Source of the DNA: a virus
Direction: 5' to 3' (one strand)
IMG/VR virus record: IMGVR_UViG_3300031707_000005
Location: 20,624 to 84,623 of that record
DNA length: 64,000 nucleotides
This document shows, one piece after another, positions 8,964 through 18,443 of the stretch. Positions within the stretch are counted from its first letter, which is position 1. Every line of letters begins with the position of its first letter. The notes beneath the pieces were generated by a model, which saw only the letters and a list, made by a program, of their open reading frames with translations, was not told the origin of the DNA and did no database searches. The position numbers and the translations under genes are program-made.

Positions 8964-10910
8964 CTATGGAAGTCTCCTAGCTTGCCGTGAAGCTGTTCGA
9001 AGAGATCCTCCATGTAAACGAGTACGCTGTCGATGATATTGGTGATATCCGACACTAGATTGTCTTGAGGAATGTTGCGTAGCAATTTGACGTCCATTTG
9101 AGTCAAGAACTCCAGGATTTTCACGAACATGTTCCATAACAAGCATGATGGAACGGGCAAGTGAGTCAGACATATCGTCATGTTTCCCGGCTATTTTCGG
9201 GGACTCAACGGAAATCATGTTTTTTCCACTAGACGACGACTGAAGTTCAAGAAGTTCAGATATTAAAGGAGAATGTCGTACACTTCCACTTTCAGCCAAA
9301 GCCTGCTCTGGAATAGGCCAGTCATAAAGGGCGAGCTGACGGTTGAACATCGCCATCCTGAAAGTTTGCCACATTTGAGATGTTTCTGACGGAAAGAAAT
9401 TTCGCATTTCAAATTGAGTCAAATTTTTCTTATGCAGAACTTGCTCAAAAACTGGACCTGCCCACTGATCGAAAACACCGCGATACATATAAAAACGTTT
9501 CGATAGGGCAAAAAACCAGTTAGCTATCTCATCAAGATCAAGACGAGATTGATCCTGGAGTGTCATAGCATACGGAACCATCGGAGCTTCGAGATGCGGA
9601 TTAGCGTCTTTCCAATTCCTTTTCGGATACCAAACTTCATGATAAGCAAGTTCGATTTTCCCACCAGATATATGGGTGAGAGATATAGCCGTTCCATCGT
9701 TTGAAAGACCGAAATCAACACCGGCCCAGTGGGCTTCACGTGGGAATCCACGAGTAGCAGGACGCAAAGACGGGACTATACAATCCTGCAAATCTTTCCA
9801 ATTCTCGATGAAACCACGAACGCGATCAGAAAACTCAGCCCCATACTCAGTCATGAATGACTTCGGGTCTTTAGCGTATTCGACCTTATAATCTTCTTGA
9901 GAAAGAGTCGGATTCACTTCCCAAGTCGGAGCTTGGATAATTAAAGTGTTTGAAGCTTCAACGCCACCAGACATGGCTTGTTGGTAAAGACGGTAAAAGA
10001 ATCCCTCTTTAGCGTCCGGTGACGATATGAGAATCATGCGACCGTCTGTTGGACCGATCGGTTTATGTTTATCTTTTGAATCTTTCGGAGTAAACTGCTT
10101 TAATGATGGAGCAAGACCACGATATACCTGTTCAGCGCTACTCTTACCATCATCGATAAAAAATGCGATCTCGTCCAAAATAGCACAAATAACGCCACGA
10201 CCACGAAGACCTTTTGCGATCGAACTTTTAAAAGTAGCAGTTATCGTTGCTTTCCCATCCGGTCCGAAACGTTTTCTATCACTATCTGTTCTAAACTTCA
10301 CATATGTTTGGGTGTCATGGGCAACGTTATTTTTAAAGTAATCAACTGCTTGAATATGAGATTGAATGTCACCGTAAACGATGGATGCTTGCTCTTTATC
10401 ATTAGCAATATCCAACACACGCATTTCAGAACCAGGAGGAAGGCCGTAATAAGCCTGCGGGGAACCGCGTTTCAGAAGTTTGTATAGCTCATACGCAGCA
10501 AAAATAGCCGCCATGGAGCTTTTACCAGAACGACGACCGAGAATTAAAATAAGTTCTCGACGAACTTTATCATCCTGTTCTTTAATATTGCATCGTCCCT
10601 GGTCATATAAATACTTAAGATATTCTACTTCAGTAAATTCATATTTTACACGATTGTTTAAATAATCCTTAACTAGAATGGTTTTATTTACATCATCGAG
10701 CGGTAGGTTATAATACAGTTTAACAATAAATTTTTGAGCTGGGAAGAGACCATACGGAAAAAGTTTAAATTTTTCAATAAATTCTAAAATTGAAAGAAAA
10801 TCTTCATCACCGTTGCCTTCATCGCCATATTTATCACGACGTTTCTTTCCGATAAAGTCGGAAACCTCTCCAGTGAGTTGGCTTTGAAACTTTGGTTCTT
10901 TAGTAGGCAT
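8964..10910 (-). CDS. terL: Terminase large subunit
   Basis: The ATP-driven packaging motor and headful or site-specific nuclease. Walker A is LILGRRSGKSS (residues 123-132), and Walker B with catalytic Glu is ICAILDEIAFF (241-251). The coupling motif region follows with ISSPDA (about 295-300). The RNase-H-like nuclease domain starts at WAGVDFGLSNDGTAI (D399) and ends with the acidic KHDDMSDSLA at about residue 590. The length of 648 aa is normal for large phages and no intein interrupts it. The C-terminal 60 residues are basic and end with RTASRQARR. It lies immediately downstream of a 198-aa gene with a four-base gap. Confidence 0.96.
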   Translation of the reverse strand: MPTKEPKFQSQLTGEVSDFIGKKRRDKYGDEGNGDEDFLSILEFIEKFKLFPYGLFPAQKFIVKLYYNLPLDDVNKTILVKDYLNNRVKYEFTEVEYLKYLYDQGRCNIKEQDDKVRRELILILGRRSGKSSMAAIFAAYELYKLLKRGSPQAYYGLPPGSEMRVLDIANDKEQASIVYGDIQSHIQAVDYFKNNVAHDTQTYVKFRTDSDRKRFGPDGKATITATFKSSIAKGLRGRGVICAILDEIAFFIDDGKSSAEQVYRGLAPSLKQFTPKDSKDKHKPIGPTDGRMILISSPDAKEGFFYRLYQQAMSGGVEASNTLIIQAPTWEVNPTLSQEDYKVEYAKDPKSFMTEYGAEFSDRVRGFIENWKDLQDCIVPSLRPATRGFPREAHWAGVDFGLSNDGTAISLTHISGGKIELAYHEVWYPKRNWKDANPHLEAPMVPYAMTLQDQSRLDLDEIANWFFALSKRFYMYRGVFDQWAGPVFEQVLHKKNLTQFEMRNFFPSETSQMWQTFRMAMFNRQLALYDWPIPEQALAESGSVRHSPLISELLELQSSSSGKNMISVESPKIAGKHDDMSDSLARSIMLVMEHVRENPGVLDSNGRQIATQHSSRQSSVGYHQYHRQRTRLHGGSLRTASRQARRLP

Positions 10911-10913
10911 TAA

Positions 10914-11510
10914 TCAACCGGCCACTTCAAGTAGTTTCTTCTCCCAATCCTGCATATCAGCTTCCATCTGCTTGAAGACTACGTCGATGGTAGACTCAGG
11001 AAGGTCAGCTTTTGACATCGAGTCATAGACAAATTCCATCCACAAATGAAGAACTTGTTTAAACCTCGGGCTCTGGAGATCGAGTCTCTCTGCCCTAGTA
11101 TTTTCTTGCCGTTTTTGTAGAACATCAGCAAGTTGCCGAAGAGAAGCTATACGTGAGATAGTATAATTAGCGGTATTTTTACCTTCTTCAGTTGCTTTCC
11201 GACGCTCATATTTAAGGTGAGATAACTCCTCAGCTATTTCATTTAAAACAGCATCAACAACATCAGAAACAGGAGCTTTCTCAGCAATAACCCGAACGAG
11301 TTTCTGAGAACTGACAAAATTTTCCCTTTTGCGAATTTCGCGTTCAATAAACCTGGGGTCTATAAGTTCAGTGGTGGGAAGATCCCCGCCCTGACCTACA
11401 ACAAAATCAACACCAACTTCTTTGGTGTCAACTTTTTCACCACCAGGGAATGAGAGTAACTTCCCATTACTCCCATTCTTATCGCCATCTTTATCATCGG
11501 TGTCGCTCAT
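10914..11510 (-). CDS. Hypothetical protein upstream of terminase; possible small terminase by position
   Basis: The 198-residue protein has a disordered acidic start (SDTDDKDGDKNGSNG), a long charged helical core (residues 70-150) and an acidic end. It lies four bases upstream of terL, a usual place for the small terminase subunit. However, I see no clear HTH or recognised small-terminase signature, so that role is only positional. An Asn-rich linker (NTANYTISRIASLRQ) contains an R-I-A-S pattern. Confidence 0.6.
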   Translation of the reverse strand: MSDTDDKDGDKNGSNGKLLSFPGGEKVDTKEVGVDFVVGQGGDLPTTELIDPRFIEREIRKRENFVSSQKLVRVIAEKAPVSDVVDAVLNEIAEELSHLKYERRKATEEGKNTANYTISRIASLRQLADVLQKRQENTRAERLDLQSPRFKQVLHLWMEFVYDSMSKADLPESTIDVVFKQMEADMQDWEKKLLEVAG

Positions 11511-11532
11511 GCTTCACCGACTATACAAGTTG

Positions 11533-13509
11533 TTAATCGTCGAGGCTACCGCTAGGGATAAAAACATCAATCCCCCTTGACCTCGAGCCATTTAAATCTA
11601 CAGAAAGCTCGCTCGAAAGTTCATATTTTTCAACAGGATTCTCAACAGGACCGGGCTGAATGACAGGAAGGCTCCTAGCCGCAGCAATATGTTCACGAAC
11701 CTGGGTCGGGACCTGTCGAATCAGATTCTTAGCATATTTAGAACACCAACCGGGTGCAGTTTGAAGGGTGCATCCAGTGCATCCTCTGGAAGCAAGAACG
11801 CTCGAGGCACCCTGCTTCCGGAAGTGTTTAGCACCTTCAACGCACCCTTTACCATAATCCAAGTATGCGGTCGGGTCAATAAAATAATGACCCTGAACAC
11901 CGTCATCAACGGATGCCCTACGACCAACTTCCGGAACCTGACGAAGGTCTTCAACTGAATAACGCTTAAGAAGTGCGCTTTGAAGAGCTCTACCGGAAAG
12001 ACCGGTATTCATCAAATGAGAGAGAGTTCGACGAACCTCATCAGAGTCCATCTTGGTAGTGACACTAGAGTCACTTCGACCAGGATCACCGTAGTGAGCC
12101 GAAACGTTAATACCACTATATTCCGAAGGACCACTATTCGAAGGAGGCGAATAAAGATTAGCCTGAGAAGTGAGTTTAGCCCACGCAGCATTGTCGTTAA
12201 CGGCACCAAGAGCCACGCTGACTTGACTGGACGCGATACGACCTTGAGAAACGGCACGTTCCATAGCGGAAATGAAAGCGGCTTTGCCAATATCCGGTTT
12301 TGAAGCCGTCAAAACAGAACGCTTGCAAATTTCAGCACAAGCCCCGTCTGATGCATGGTTACAAATAGAACAAGATGACGATCTGCGAATGACGAAGTCA
12401 GGAGAGAGAGAACGCACATTCATTGTAGAAAGAGCGTTCCGACATCCACCGAGAGCATCCATATCAAGATATGTATGGCCAAGAATTCCAAATTCTCCGG
12501 CAAGAGAACGGACCTCGGGATCTATTGAAGCTACGAGAAAAGAACGATCATCCGCACCATTCATCATTCGACGGGCATACTTAAACCAAACAGATGATGG
12601 CGTTTTTTCAAGTTTCGGAGCAGAGGCTGCCCTATCAAGGAAACTGGCAACATCTTGATTGGTAACCTGCGGCTTTACCGGAGTGCGTTGTGTGTGAACA
12701 GTCTTAATTCCACCGTCGCGATGGGCAACCGGAGACTTCAAGAAGGCAGAACGAAGAATTTCTTTATATTCACGACCAGATGCCGATAAAATATCCGGAC
12801 CAACTTTCGGAAGGGTTATCGGACGCTTTTCAGAGGCAAGTCGCGAAGCATAATGAGAAGCAAGATTTGCACCCCAAGGAACCTCATCTACAACGCGTTT
12901 GTTACCAAACGTGGCACACATGCCAGTTTCATGACAATTACACCCGTTTTTACCACCACATCCACCGATTACAAATACAGCATTCTTTCCGAAGGTTGTC
13001 GCATATTTGCGTTCTTTCGGGTCACGGTGAGCATTTGGAAAATGGCTAGCATCAATATAAACATTCCCGAGAACACCACGTTCATCCATGACTGAACGAA
13101 TAGCATCAGCAGCTAATCTAATATCTCCAGGAGCGAATTCGAGACGAACTCGCTTCTCGATCTCAGCAGGAGGAAGACCCGCCATAACTAGTCTAGCAAC
13201 TCGGTTACGAATCGGGGAAGTTTGATCAGACTCAGAAGTCTGCATATACTCATTTGAAAGTGGATTTCGGTTCACAATTGTATGTGGACGAAGCGGAATA
13301 AGTTGAGGAACATCTTCTTTCGAATCGGCAAGGAGAGCTTTTTGAAGCTCAGGGATAATATCTAAGTTTTGTTTAGGTAGGGCCTCAGCTGCCCTATAAT
13401 CAATTTCATCGATTGCGAGCCACGACAAGTCAGATATACCTTGATTATGCATCAAGGAGGATATATCCCCTAAGCCATGTTCGGAATAAATGTCTTTCTT
13501 ATCAGCCAT
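11533..13509 (-). CDS. Virion-module protein with three Cys-rich repeat domains
   Basis: The ATG at 13509 has GAG-rich sequence just upstream, which prefers it over the in-frame start at 13521. The protein has about 658 residues. Three copies of a domain of about 55 residues occur at roughly 145-200, 342-396 and 538-593. Each opens with a G-x-x-Y-[IL]-D pattern (GNVYID, GHTYLD, GHYFID), then a [DA]xx[FAY] turn, a Cys or His, and a cluster of four to six Cys (GCGGKNGCNC, CSICNH...CAEIC, CTGC...WC). The Cys spacing suggests zinc or disulphide knots. Linkers are helical. I infer a structural or tail-baseplate role from the neighbours. Confidence 0.75.
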   Translation of the reverse strand: MADKKDIYSEHGLGDISSLMHNQGISDLSWLAIDEIDYRAAEALPKQNLDIIPELQKALLADSKEDVPQLIPLRPHTIVNRNPLSNEYMQTSESDQTSPIRNRVARLVMAGLPPAEIEKRVRLEFAPGDIRLAADAIRSVMDERGVLGNVYIDASHFPNAHRDPKERKYATTFGKNAVFVIGGCGGKNGCNCHETGMCATFGNKRVVDEVPWGANLASHYASRLASEKRPITLPKVGPDILSASGREYKEILRSAFLKSPVAHRDGGIKTVHTQRTPVKPQVTNQDVASFLDRAASAPKLEKTPSSVWFKYARRMMNGADDRSFLVASIDPEVRSLAGEFGILGHTYLDMDALGGCRNALSTMNVRSLSPDFVIRRSSSCSICNHASDGACAEICKRSVLTASKPDIGKAAFISAMERAVSQGRIASSQVSVALGAVNDNAAWAKLTSQANLYSPPSNSGPSEYSGINVSAHYGDPGRSDSSVTTKMDSDEVRRTLSHLMNTGLSGRALQSALLKRYSVEDLRQVPEVGRRASVDDGVQGHYFIDPTAYLDYGKGCVEGAKHFRKQGASSVLASRGCTGCTLQTAPGWCSKYAKNLIRQVPTQVREHIAAARSLPVIQPGPVENPVEKYELSSELSVDLNGSRSRGIDVFIPSGSLDD

Positions 13510-13573
13510 TACGAGCCTCAAACTTATCAGGACACATAGTCATATTGAAAACACGGCTATCAAAGTCGCAAAC

Positions 13574-14677
13574 CTATATGGTCTCGAGCCTCTCCAAGTC
13601 CGCGATAATATTCGAGATATTTGCAGCACAGCGTCTGAACTGTGACGATACCTCGGGTTGAAGGATTGAATCAATCTCCAACTGAATAAGCTTCTCACGG
13701 ATTGCGGATAAAGAAAACTTCCCATCCGACGCTGTCTTAGCAATCGGAAACTCGTCAAGTACATCCTTCACGAAAACTGAATGACGAAGCTTAAGGCACC
13801 TGATGATATCAGATGCCAAAAACTGCGGCTGATTCTGACCGGACAAAAACGACATAATATGTCGACGCGTCAGGTCTTTCTTCCCAAACTTCTTTACGAA
13901 GTCTTGAGTCAACCCGGTAACAAGCTCAATATTGGTTGCCTGACGATGATTCATGGTTCCTGTCTCCGACGCAATAATGCGACCTCCATTTTGAAGATCG
14001 CTCCTGTCGTAATCAACATTCTCAGAAAAATCCTCTGACGGAAAGCCCTGAGGACCCGATATATCTTCAGTCTCGTGTCCGGACCAAAAATTCCCGAGGG
14101 AATTCAGGAAGTTATCCATCGTAACTTCGTTCTTCTGAACTCCGGGAAGTGAATCTTCTTCAGTGGAATATGAACCGGAGTCCTCATCTGCCCATTCGTC
14201 GCCAGAAAAACCCATCTTCATATGATCGTAGTAGTCAGCTCGAGCTGATGGATTGTTCCCGTCATTCGGAAGCTCAGCTGTCTCAGCTACGGAAGGGGTT
14301 ACAGGTTCCTTAACATCCATCTTTGGATGTTGATGGGTCGTATTAGTGTCTTGGTCACCTGGAAGCATTCCAGTAGCATCACGAAGACGATCAGAGAGCT
14401 CCCTAGTATACGCTTCGATAGTAATAACTCGACCGTCTTGCGTAGTTATTCGACGATCTGCCGCGAACGTCTGCGGATAACTTAATAGTCGATCAGGACC
14501 GAATGGGTCCGTACCATGCGTTCCAGGCAAAGCGTCGCCATGCGGCGAGGTTTCCGATCTCGGATCCTCGTCGTCTTCCCCACGTGAGGTAACACCGTTA
14601 TCCGAGTCATAAGTCCCTATGCCAAACTCATTAACTGCTTTACCTAAGGCATTCTCTGTAGGGAGAGACGCAGGCAT
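13574..14677 (-). CDS. Acidic hypothetical virion protein, 367 aa
   Basis: Not recognised. Residues 1-230 are acidic and rich in Gly, Asp and Pro, so probably disordered. Residues 230-367 look folded and helical, with KFGKKDLTRRHIMSFL and RCLKLRHSVFVKDVLDEFP. The start follows the stop of the upstream gene directly (TGA-ATG). With its neighbour at 14678-16045 it forms a pair of long acidic proteins upstream of terminase, a position compatible with scaffold or tail-assembly proteins. Confidence 0.7.
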   Translation of the reverse strand: MPASLPTENALGKAVNEFGIGTYDSDNGVTSRGEDDEDPRSETSPHGDALPGTHGTDPFGPDRLLSYPQTFAADRRITTQDGRVITIEAYTRELSDRLRDATGMLPGDQDTNTTHQHPKMDVKEPVTPSVAETAELPNDGNNPSARADYYDHMKMGFSGDEWADEDSGSYSTEEDSLPGVQKNEVTMDNFLNSLGNFWSGHETEDISGPQGFPSEDFSENVDYDRSDLQNGGRIIASETGTMNHRQATNIELVTGLTQDFVKKFGKKDLTRRHIMSFLSGQNQPQFLASDIIRCLKLRHSVFVKDVLDEFPIAKTASDGKFSLSAIREKLIQLEIDSILQPEVSSQFRRCAANISNIIADLERLETI

Positions 14678-16045
14678 TCAAAATTCTACCTCCCAGAGGT
14701 CTTTCGGATCAACTTTTCTTTTCGGAGCCTCGATTCCTGCAGGAAGTATCGGAGCCGCTTGTTGACGCATCCAATCGAGGTCATCATCTGTGAGACCACG
14801 TTCGTAATAATTCAGATTCCGGTCATTCGAAGCACCAGGGAGCCATGAATAACTATCTTGAACTGAGATAGCAACACGACTTGAGATTTTCAAAACTGTC
14901 TCATCACCATCGGTCGAGTTATCATCTCCAGTGACGCCATCCATCGTCCAATCCTCGTAAAGAGGTTTAGACATGTTTGTGCCACTCGGAAGGCCATCTC
15001 CGGCCAAGTCATCCGATCCAAATGAATCTCCATATCCACCACTCTCAGTCCCGGACGCACCAGGACCGATGTGTTTAACTCGAGGGCCTGGAAGAGTCTC
15101 AACCGGTATCGAGGAACTACCGCCAGCTATCATGAACCGCTCAATAAATTGTTCGAACGAAATAGGTTCACGTTTCCCAGCAACTCTAGCTTCATGATAA
15201 GACCGATATGCCTTAAAAACACGAGCCATCGCTGATGAATATCCGCCTTCATTTGATGACGTGGTATTCATTACCATTTCAGAAACAGTTTTACCCTGCC
15301 CCTGCTCGCCAGAGTCAGAAGGGAGTTCGGATCCAGGTTCTTCTGGTTCCGGATATTTAAGTTTCTTTAGGTCCTTCGCATCAGCAAAAGCATTCTCAGA
15401 GGCAATTTGAGAGAAGAAGTCATCATCTTCTTCTTCATCACTGTCATCATCCGATCCATCATCAAGGACAAAGCCCTCATCAAAGTCCTCAGGAACAGGA
15501 TTTGAAATGGGTTTTTCGTCCTCTTCATCGTCGTCGTTGCCAGGACCCGGGTCAAACCCTTCATCTTCTTCAAATTCGTCTTCTATGAATCCTTCAGGGT
15601 TCCCCTTCACTTGCTCCGCATCTTGAACCATTCCAGAAATTTTATCATCAGAAACCCGCTTCCAGTGTTCTGCATTAATTTCATCGTGAACGGTATCAGT
15701 AAAACTCGACATGGTCTCAACAGCCGTAGCAAGAGATTGCCTCATCTCTTTAACAGCTTGAATATACCCGCGACCACCAAGAAGACCGTCCGGGGAAAAA
15801 CCGGAAGACGGGATCTTACTAAACAACCGATATGCGGCGATGGCATAACTATGGGACCGTTGTGCAGCCCAAAGAATTTTTGCTAAGTTCTTAAGATTTT
15901 CAGGAGTCCATTCAAACCCTTCAACCCGAATATCACGACGTACAGGACCGGAGTCCTTAACGAACTCGATTTTCCCGGCTGTACGAACAGTCCCATGACT
16001 GGATGCAAGTCTTCGGGCGATTGTGTCAAAATCCTTCGAATTCAT
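14678..16045 (-). CDS. Acidic hypothetical virion protein, 455 aa
   Basis: The N-terminus, FDTIARRLASSHGTVRTAGK, carries the IARRLAS motif common in this module. Residues about 45-150 are helical and may be folded. Residues 160-230 are extremely acidic (runs of Asp/Glu such as EEDDDFF). The rest contains Gly/Ser/Pro-rich linkers with YHEARVAGKREP and ISSRVAISVQ. No enzymatic motif is visible. Its stop is immediately followed by the next start. Such highly acidic proteins often serve as scaffolds or DNA mimics, but this is inference. Confidence 0.7.
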   Translation of the reverse strand: MNSKDFDTIARRLASSHGTVRTAGKIEFVKDSGPVRRDIRVEGFEWTPENLKNLAKILWAAQRSHSYAIAAYRLFSKIPSSGFSPDGLLGGRGYIQAVKEMRQSLATAVETMSSFTDTVHDEINAEHWKRVSDDKISGMVQDAEQVKGNPEGFIEDEFEEDEGFDPGPGNDDDEEDEKPISNPVPEDFDEGFVLDDGSDDDSDEEEDDDFFSQIASENAFADAKDLKKLKYPEPEEPGSELPSDSGEQGQGKTVSEMVMNTTSSNEGGYSSAMARVFKAYRSYHEARVAGKREPISFEQFIERFMIAGGSSSIPVETLPGPRVKHIGPGASGTESGGYGDSFGSDDLAGDGLPSGTNMSKPLYEDWTMDGVTGDDNSTDGDETVLKISSRVAISVQDSYSWLPGASNDRNLNYYERGLTDDDLDWMRQQAAPILPAGIEAPKRKVDPKDLWEVEF

Positions 16046-16046
16046 A

Positions 16047-16301
16047 TCAGCTCTTTACAGGCCCATCCGAGTCATCAATAAGACGCTCGATATAATACCC
16101 GTCGGTGTCTTGACCGAGTTTCCAAAAGTCATTCTGGGAAATTCGAACCAATTGGTCCTCAGCAATAATGCGAAAACCGGCAAGATGGCTGAGATTCGCT
16201 ACACGCATCTTCCCACTCGACGCAATTTTCAGTGCTGGTGAGGAGAAAAAATCGTCGATAGAACTCGACGAAAATCTCAAGTCCTCAATTTTAAGAGTCA
16301 T
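16047..16301 (-). CDS. Hypothetical protein, 84 aa
   Basis: Not recognised. The short mixed alpha/beta sequence (AEDQLVRISQNDFWKLGQ) has no Cys cluster. An ALKIASSGKMRVA segment again resembles the recurrent R-V-A pattern. It is one base from the next gene of the operon and follows a 109-base gap containing inverted repeats. Confidence 0.6.
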   Translation of the reverse strand: MTLKIEDLRFSSSSIDDFFSSPALKIASSGKMRVANLSHLAGFRIIAEDQLVRISQNDFWKLGQDTDGYYIERLIDDSDGPVKS

Positions 16302-16375
16302 AAATAAACCTCTCGATTAAACCCCGATGAAGGGCTTATGAGTTTCTTTGTCCTACGTCTAACGGCAGTATATAG

Positions 16376-16394
16376 TCCAGTATAAAACACTGGA
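16376..16394. terminator. Inverted repeat between genes; possible terminator or regulatory hairpin
   Basis: TCCAGT, a seven-base loop, then ACTGGA, in the 109-base gap between the BACON-like gene and the 84-aa gene. A second, overlapping pairing (TAGTCC with GGACTA) spans about 16373-16412. There is no clear T-run, so intrinsic termination is not certain. Confidence 0.4.
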
Positions 16395-16410
16395 ACTGTC
16401 GTATAAAGGA

Positions 16411-17319
16411 CTAAGGACTTACCGTCAAACTACAAATGAGGGTGATTGGACCGTTAGAAGCATTCGGAGACGACACGAGAACGGTCTCCGTATATACCCC
16501 AGGGGATAACGGAACACCGGAGTTTATGACCGAGAAAGTGACCGGAGAAATAGCCAAAGACGCCAGCGGACCGACCGCCGTAGGAACAAACTGAAGCCAT
16601 GGACTTCGGTTTTGAACCTTCGCCAGGGTGGCGTTCAAGATGGACCCGGCAGGACCAGAGTTCGAAATTTGGACCTGTTGAGAACCACCAGACGTCGCAA
16701 AACCTATTGAATAAGTCAGGTTAACCTGTGTAATATCCGTAAGAATTGCGGGTTTCGGTAAAACCGTCGCGTTAAAGTTATATACGATAACAGTTGCCGG
16801 TTGTCTATTATCTTGAAGAGTTATATGACCAGTATAGGGAGAACCCGTAGATAAAAGAGTTGACGGAACAATTTTAATACTAAATTGTCCTTGTTCGTTC
16901 TTGTTCAAACCGGAAACAATAGATGGGTCAGATTGAAGCCACGGAACATCCGGGGTTGCAATGGCTGTAAGAAAAGACCCGAAAGCACCGGAATTTTGGA
17001 AAACAATCGTAGCGATAGATGAGGAGGCATCACCTTCTGTAACGGTTATGGAGATATTCAAATTGGACGGAGATATGATCGAAAGAAGAGGAGCAAGTTG
17101 TTGTTGAACTTGCTGAAGCGTATCAGCCATGGCCAGAACGATATCTCCCGGAAGAGGTAATTCTACATCAGAAAACCTCCCGAATGGAGACATAATATCA
17201 ATAACCCTATATAGCTGGTTGGACCCGTGCACATTGTCCGCCTGAACGGTCCAATACCACTTACCACCAACAGAGTTCAGGTCGAAAGTAAAACCACCCG
17301 CTGATATATTAGACGCCAT
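16411..17319 (-). CDS. Virion protein with BACON/Ig-like domains
   Basis: The 302-residue protein has an N-terminal virion-type domain (residues 1-75, GGKWYWTVQ and LPGDIVLAMADTL), followed by two similar beta-sandwich domains of about 105 residues. Each has the pattern SGAFGSFL...PWLQ... and SGPAGSILN...PWLQF..., then GxYTxxI/V. The PWLQ plus closing strand pattern resembles BACON-type Ig-like domains, which often bind carbohydrate and decorate phage tails or heads. It is the gene after the sigma-like regulator. A tail-associated adhesion or decoration role is inferred. Confidence 0.68.
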   Translation of the reverse strand: MASNISAGGFTFDLNSVGGKWYWTVQADNVHGSNQLYRVIDIMSPFGRFSDVELPLPGDIVLAMADTLQQVQQQLAPLLSIISPSNLNISITVTEGDASSSIATIVFQNSGAFGSFLTAIATPDVPWLQSDPSIVSGLNKNEQGQFSIKIVPSTLLSTGSPYTGHITLQDNRQPATVIVYNFNATVLPKPAILTDITQVNLTYSIGFATSGGSQQVQISNSGPAGSILNATLAKVQNRSPWLQFVPTAVGPLASLAISPVTFSVINSGVPLSPGVYTETVLVSSPNASNGPITLICSLTVSP

Positions 17320-17409
17320 AGTTATCTAGGCATAACGTCGAAAAAGAAGCTCATTAAGTATGGATGAAGGTCACGGAATAAAACCGAGTCCCGTACATCC
17401 CGATCGGTG

Positions 17410-18183
17410 TTATCCAGTAATAGTGAGGATTTGAGCATCCCCTCTATCCCTGAATTGCGGTAAAGATACTTCATGCAGTATATTGAAGTGCTTATCAGAT
17501 ATGGCGAAGTAAACAGTCCAATACTTACCGAATCTAGAGTTATTGATCGCATCATCAACAGCTCTCTCAGCTGTGGCGATTTCTTCAGCACTTCGACCAT
17601 GTTTTCGAAGCATTTGAACTTGAACTTGCTTTTCGCGAGCTTCCTCGGCAATGAGGTCCTTAATTTTCTGAAGAGCTCGAAAGAATCTATGTCGAACACG
17701 ACCCTGTGTCAAATTCATTTGTTTAGCAATTTCTGATTGACATGTAGTTTCATACATACGCCAGAGAATCTCACGATCTTGATCACAAAACTTGGATCCG
17801 AGCTCAAGTTCGAACTGATCACGATCAAGCTCCGGAATAGTGCGCAAAAATTGAATACGCTTAATTCCTCTATGTAGACGATATGAAACGGCAGCTTGAG
17901 TGATCCCGAAAAGTTTCGCGATCTGCTCTTGTTTCATTTTATCTTTATGATATAAACGGATCAAATCCGCTTCTCGAGGCGGAATCCTATCTAGATATCT
18001 AGATATAGCATCAAAATTAAGTGAATTACCTTCTGTAGCAAGGTCTTCTTCAACCTCTGGGGCGAGGTTATGTTCAATCAGACTTTCAAGGTCATCTGAA
18101 TCATGATCATATCCGAGACGATCCTGATTGCTAAACCTCGAAGAAAGACTACTCGGATCCTGAATCAAAATATGGGTCGACAT
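17410..18183 (-). CDS. Sigma-70-region-4-like regulator with two tandem HTH domains
   Basis: Residues about 60-115 (LDRIPPREADLIRLYH...QEQIAKLFGITQAAVSYRLHRGIKRI) are a clear sigma region 4 / LuxR-like HTH. Residues about 125-180 (FCDQDREILWRMYE...SEIAKQMNLTQGRVRHRFFRALQKI) are a second one. A basic helix and a beta-rich C-terminus (YWTVYFAISDKHFNILHEV) follow. No region 2 is visible, so it cannot be a full sigma factor. It may act as an anti-sigma-like, activator or partial sigma protein on virion operon promoters. GGAG lies upstream of the ATG. It is first in the virion transcription block. Confidence 0.78.
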   Translation of the reverse strand: MSTHILIQDPSSLSSRFSNQDRLGYDHDSDDLESLIEHNLAPEVEEDLATEGNSLNFDAISRYLDRIPPREADLIRLYHKDKMKQEQIAKLFGITQAAVSYRLHRGIKRIQFLRTIPELDRDQFELELGSKFCDQDREILWRMYETTCQSEIAKQMNLTQGRVRHRFFRALQKIKDLIAEEAREKQVQVQMLRKHGRSAEEIATAERAVDDAINNSRFGKYWTVYFAISDKHFNILHEVSLPQFRDRGDAQILTITG

Positions 18184-18200
18184 TGCTCTCCATGTGATAT

Positions 18201-18213
18201 TGGGCCGGGCCCA
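18201..18213. promoter_or_regulatory. GC-rich dyad just upstream of the sigma-like gene
   Basis: TGGGCC-G-GGCCCA, a perfect 6+1+6 dyad, lies about 18 bases upstream of the regulator's start codon in an otherwise AT-rich 260-base intergenic region (18184-18443). It could be an operator or a leader hairpin. The rest of the gap has AT-rich stretches that could hold promoters, but no element that I can define firmly. Confidence 0.4.
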
Positions 18214-18443
18214 TGAGGTATCCAGTATTCGTATTGATCTAGCGGGGTTCCGCGGTTTGTATACGTATTTGTCTGAATATCTCGGCGGAGAGCGGTATGA
18301 ACCGATGCCTGAATTACATTACCAAGTGAAAAAATAAGAAGTTTTCATAGTTTAGTCATTATAGTAACCGATTATGTACGAGTTAGGAATACATGACTTT
18401 TATACGTGCCATGCTGATCAGTGACGGGCTAGTATTTTCAGTG

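Noticed and set aside
17322-17699. A 125-residue minus-strand frame overlapping the 3' end of the sigma-like gene.
   Set aside because: It overlaps a gene with clear HTH domains in another frame, and its own sequence shows no recognised pattern.
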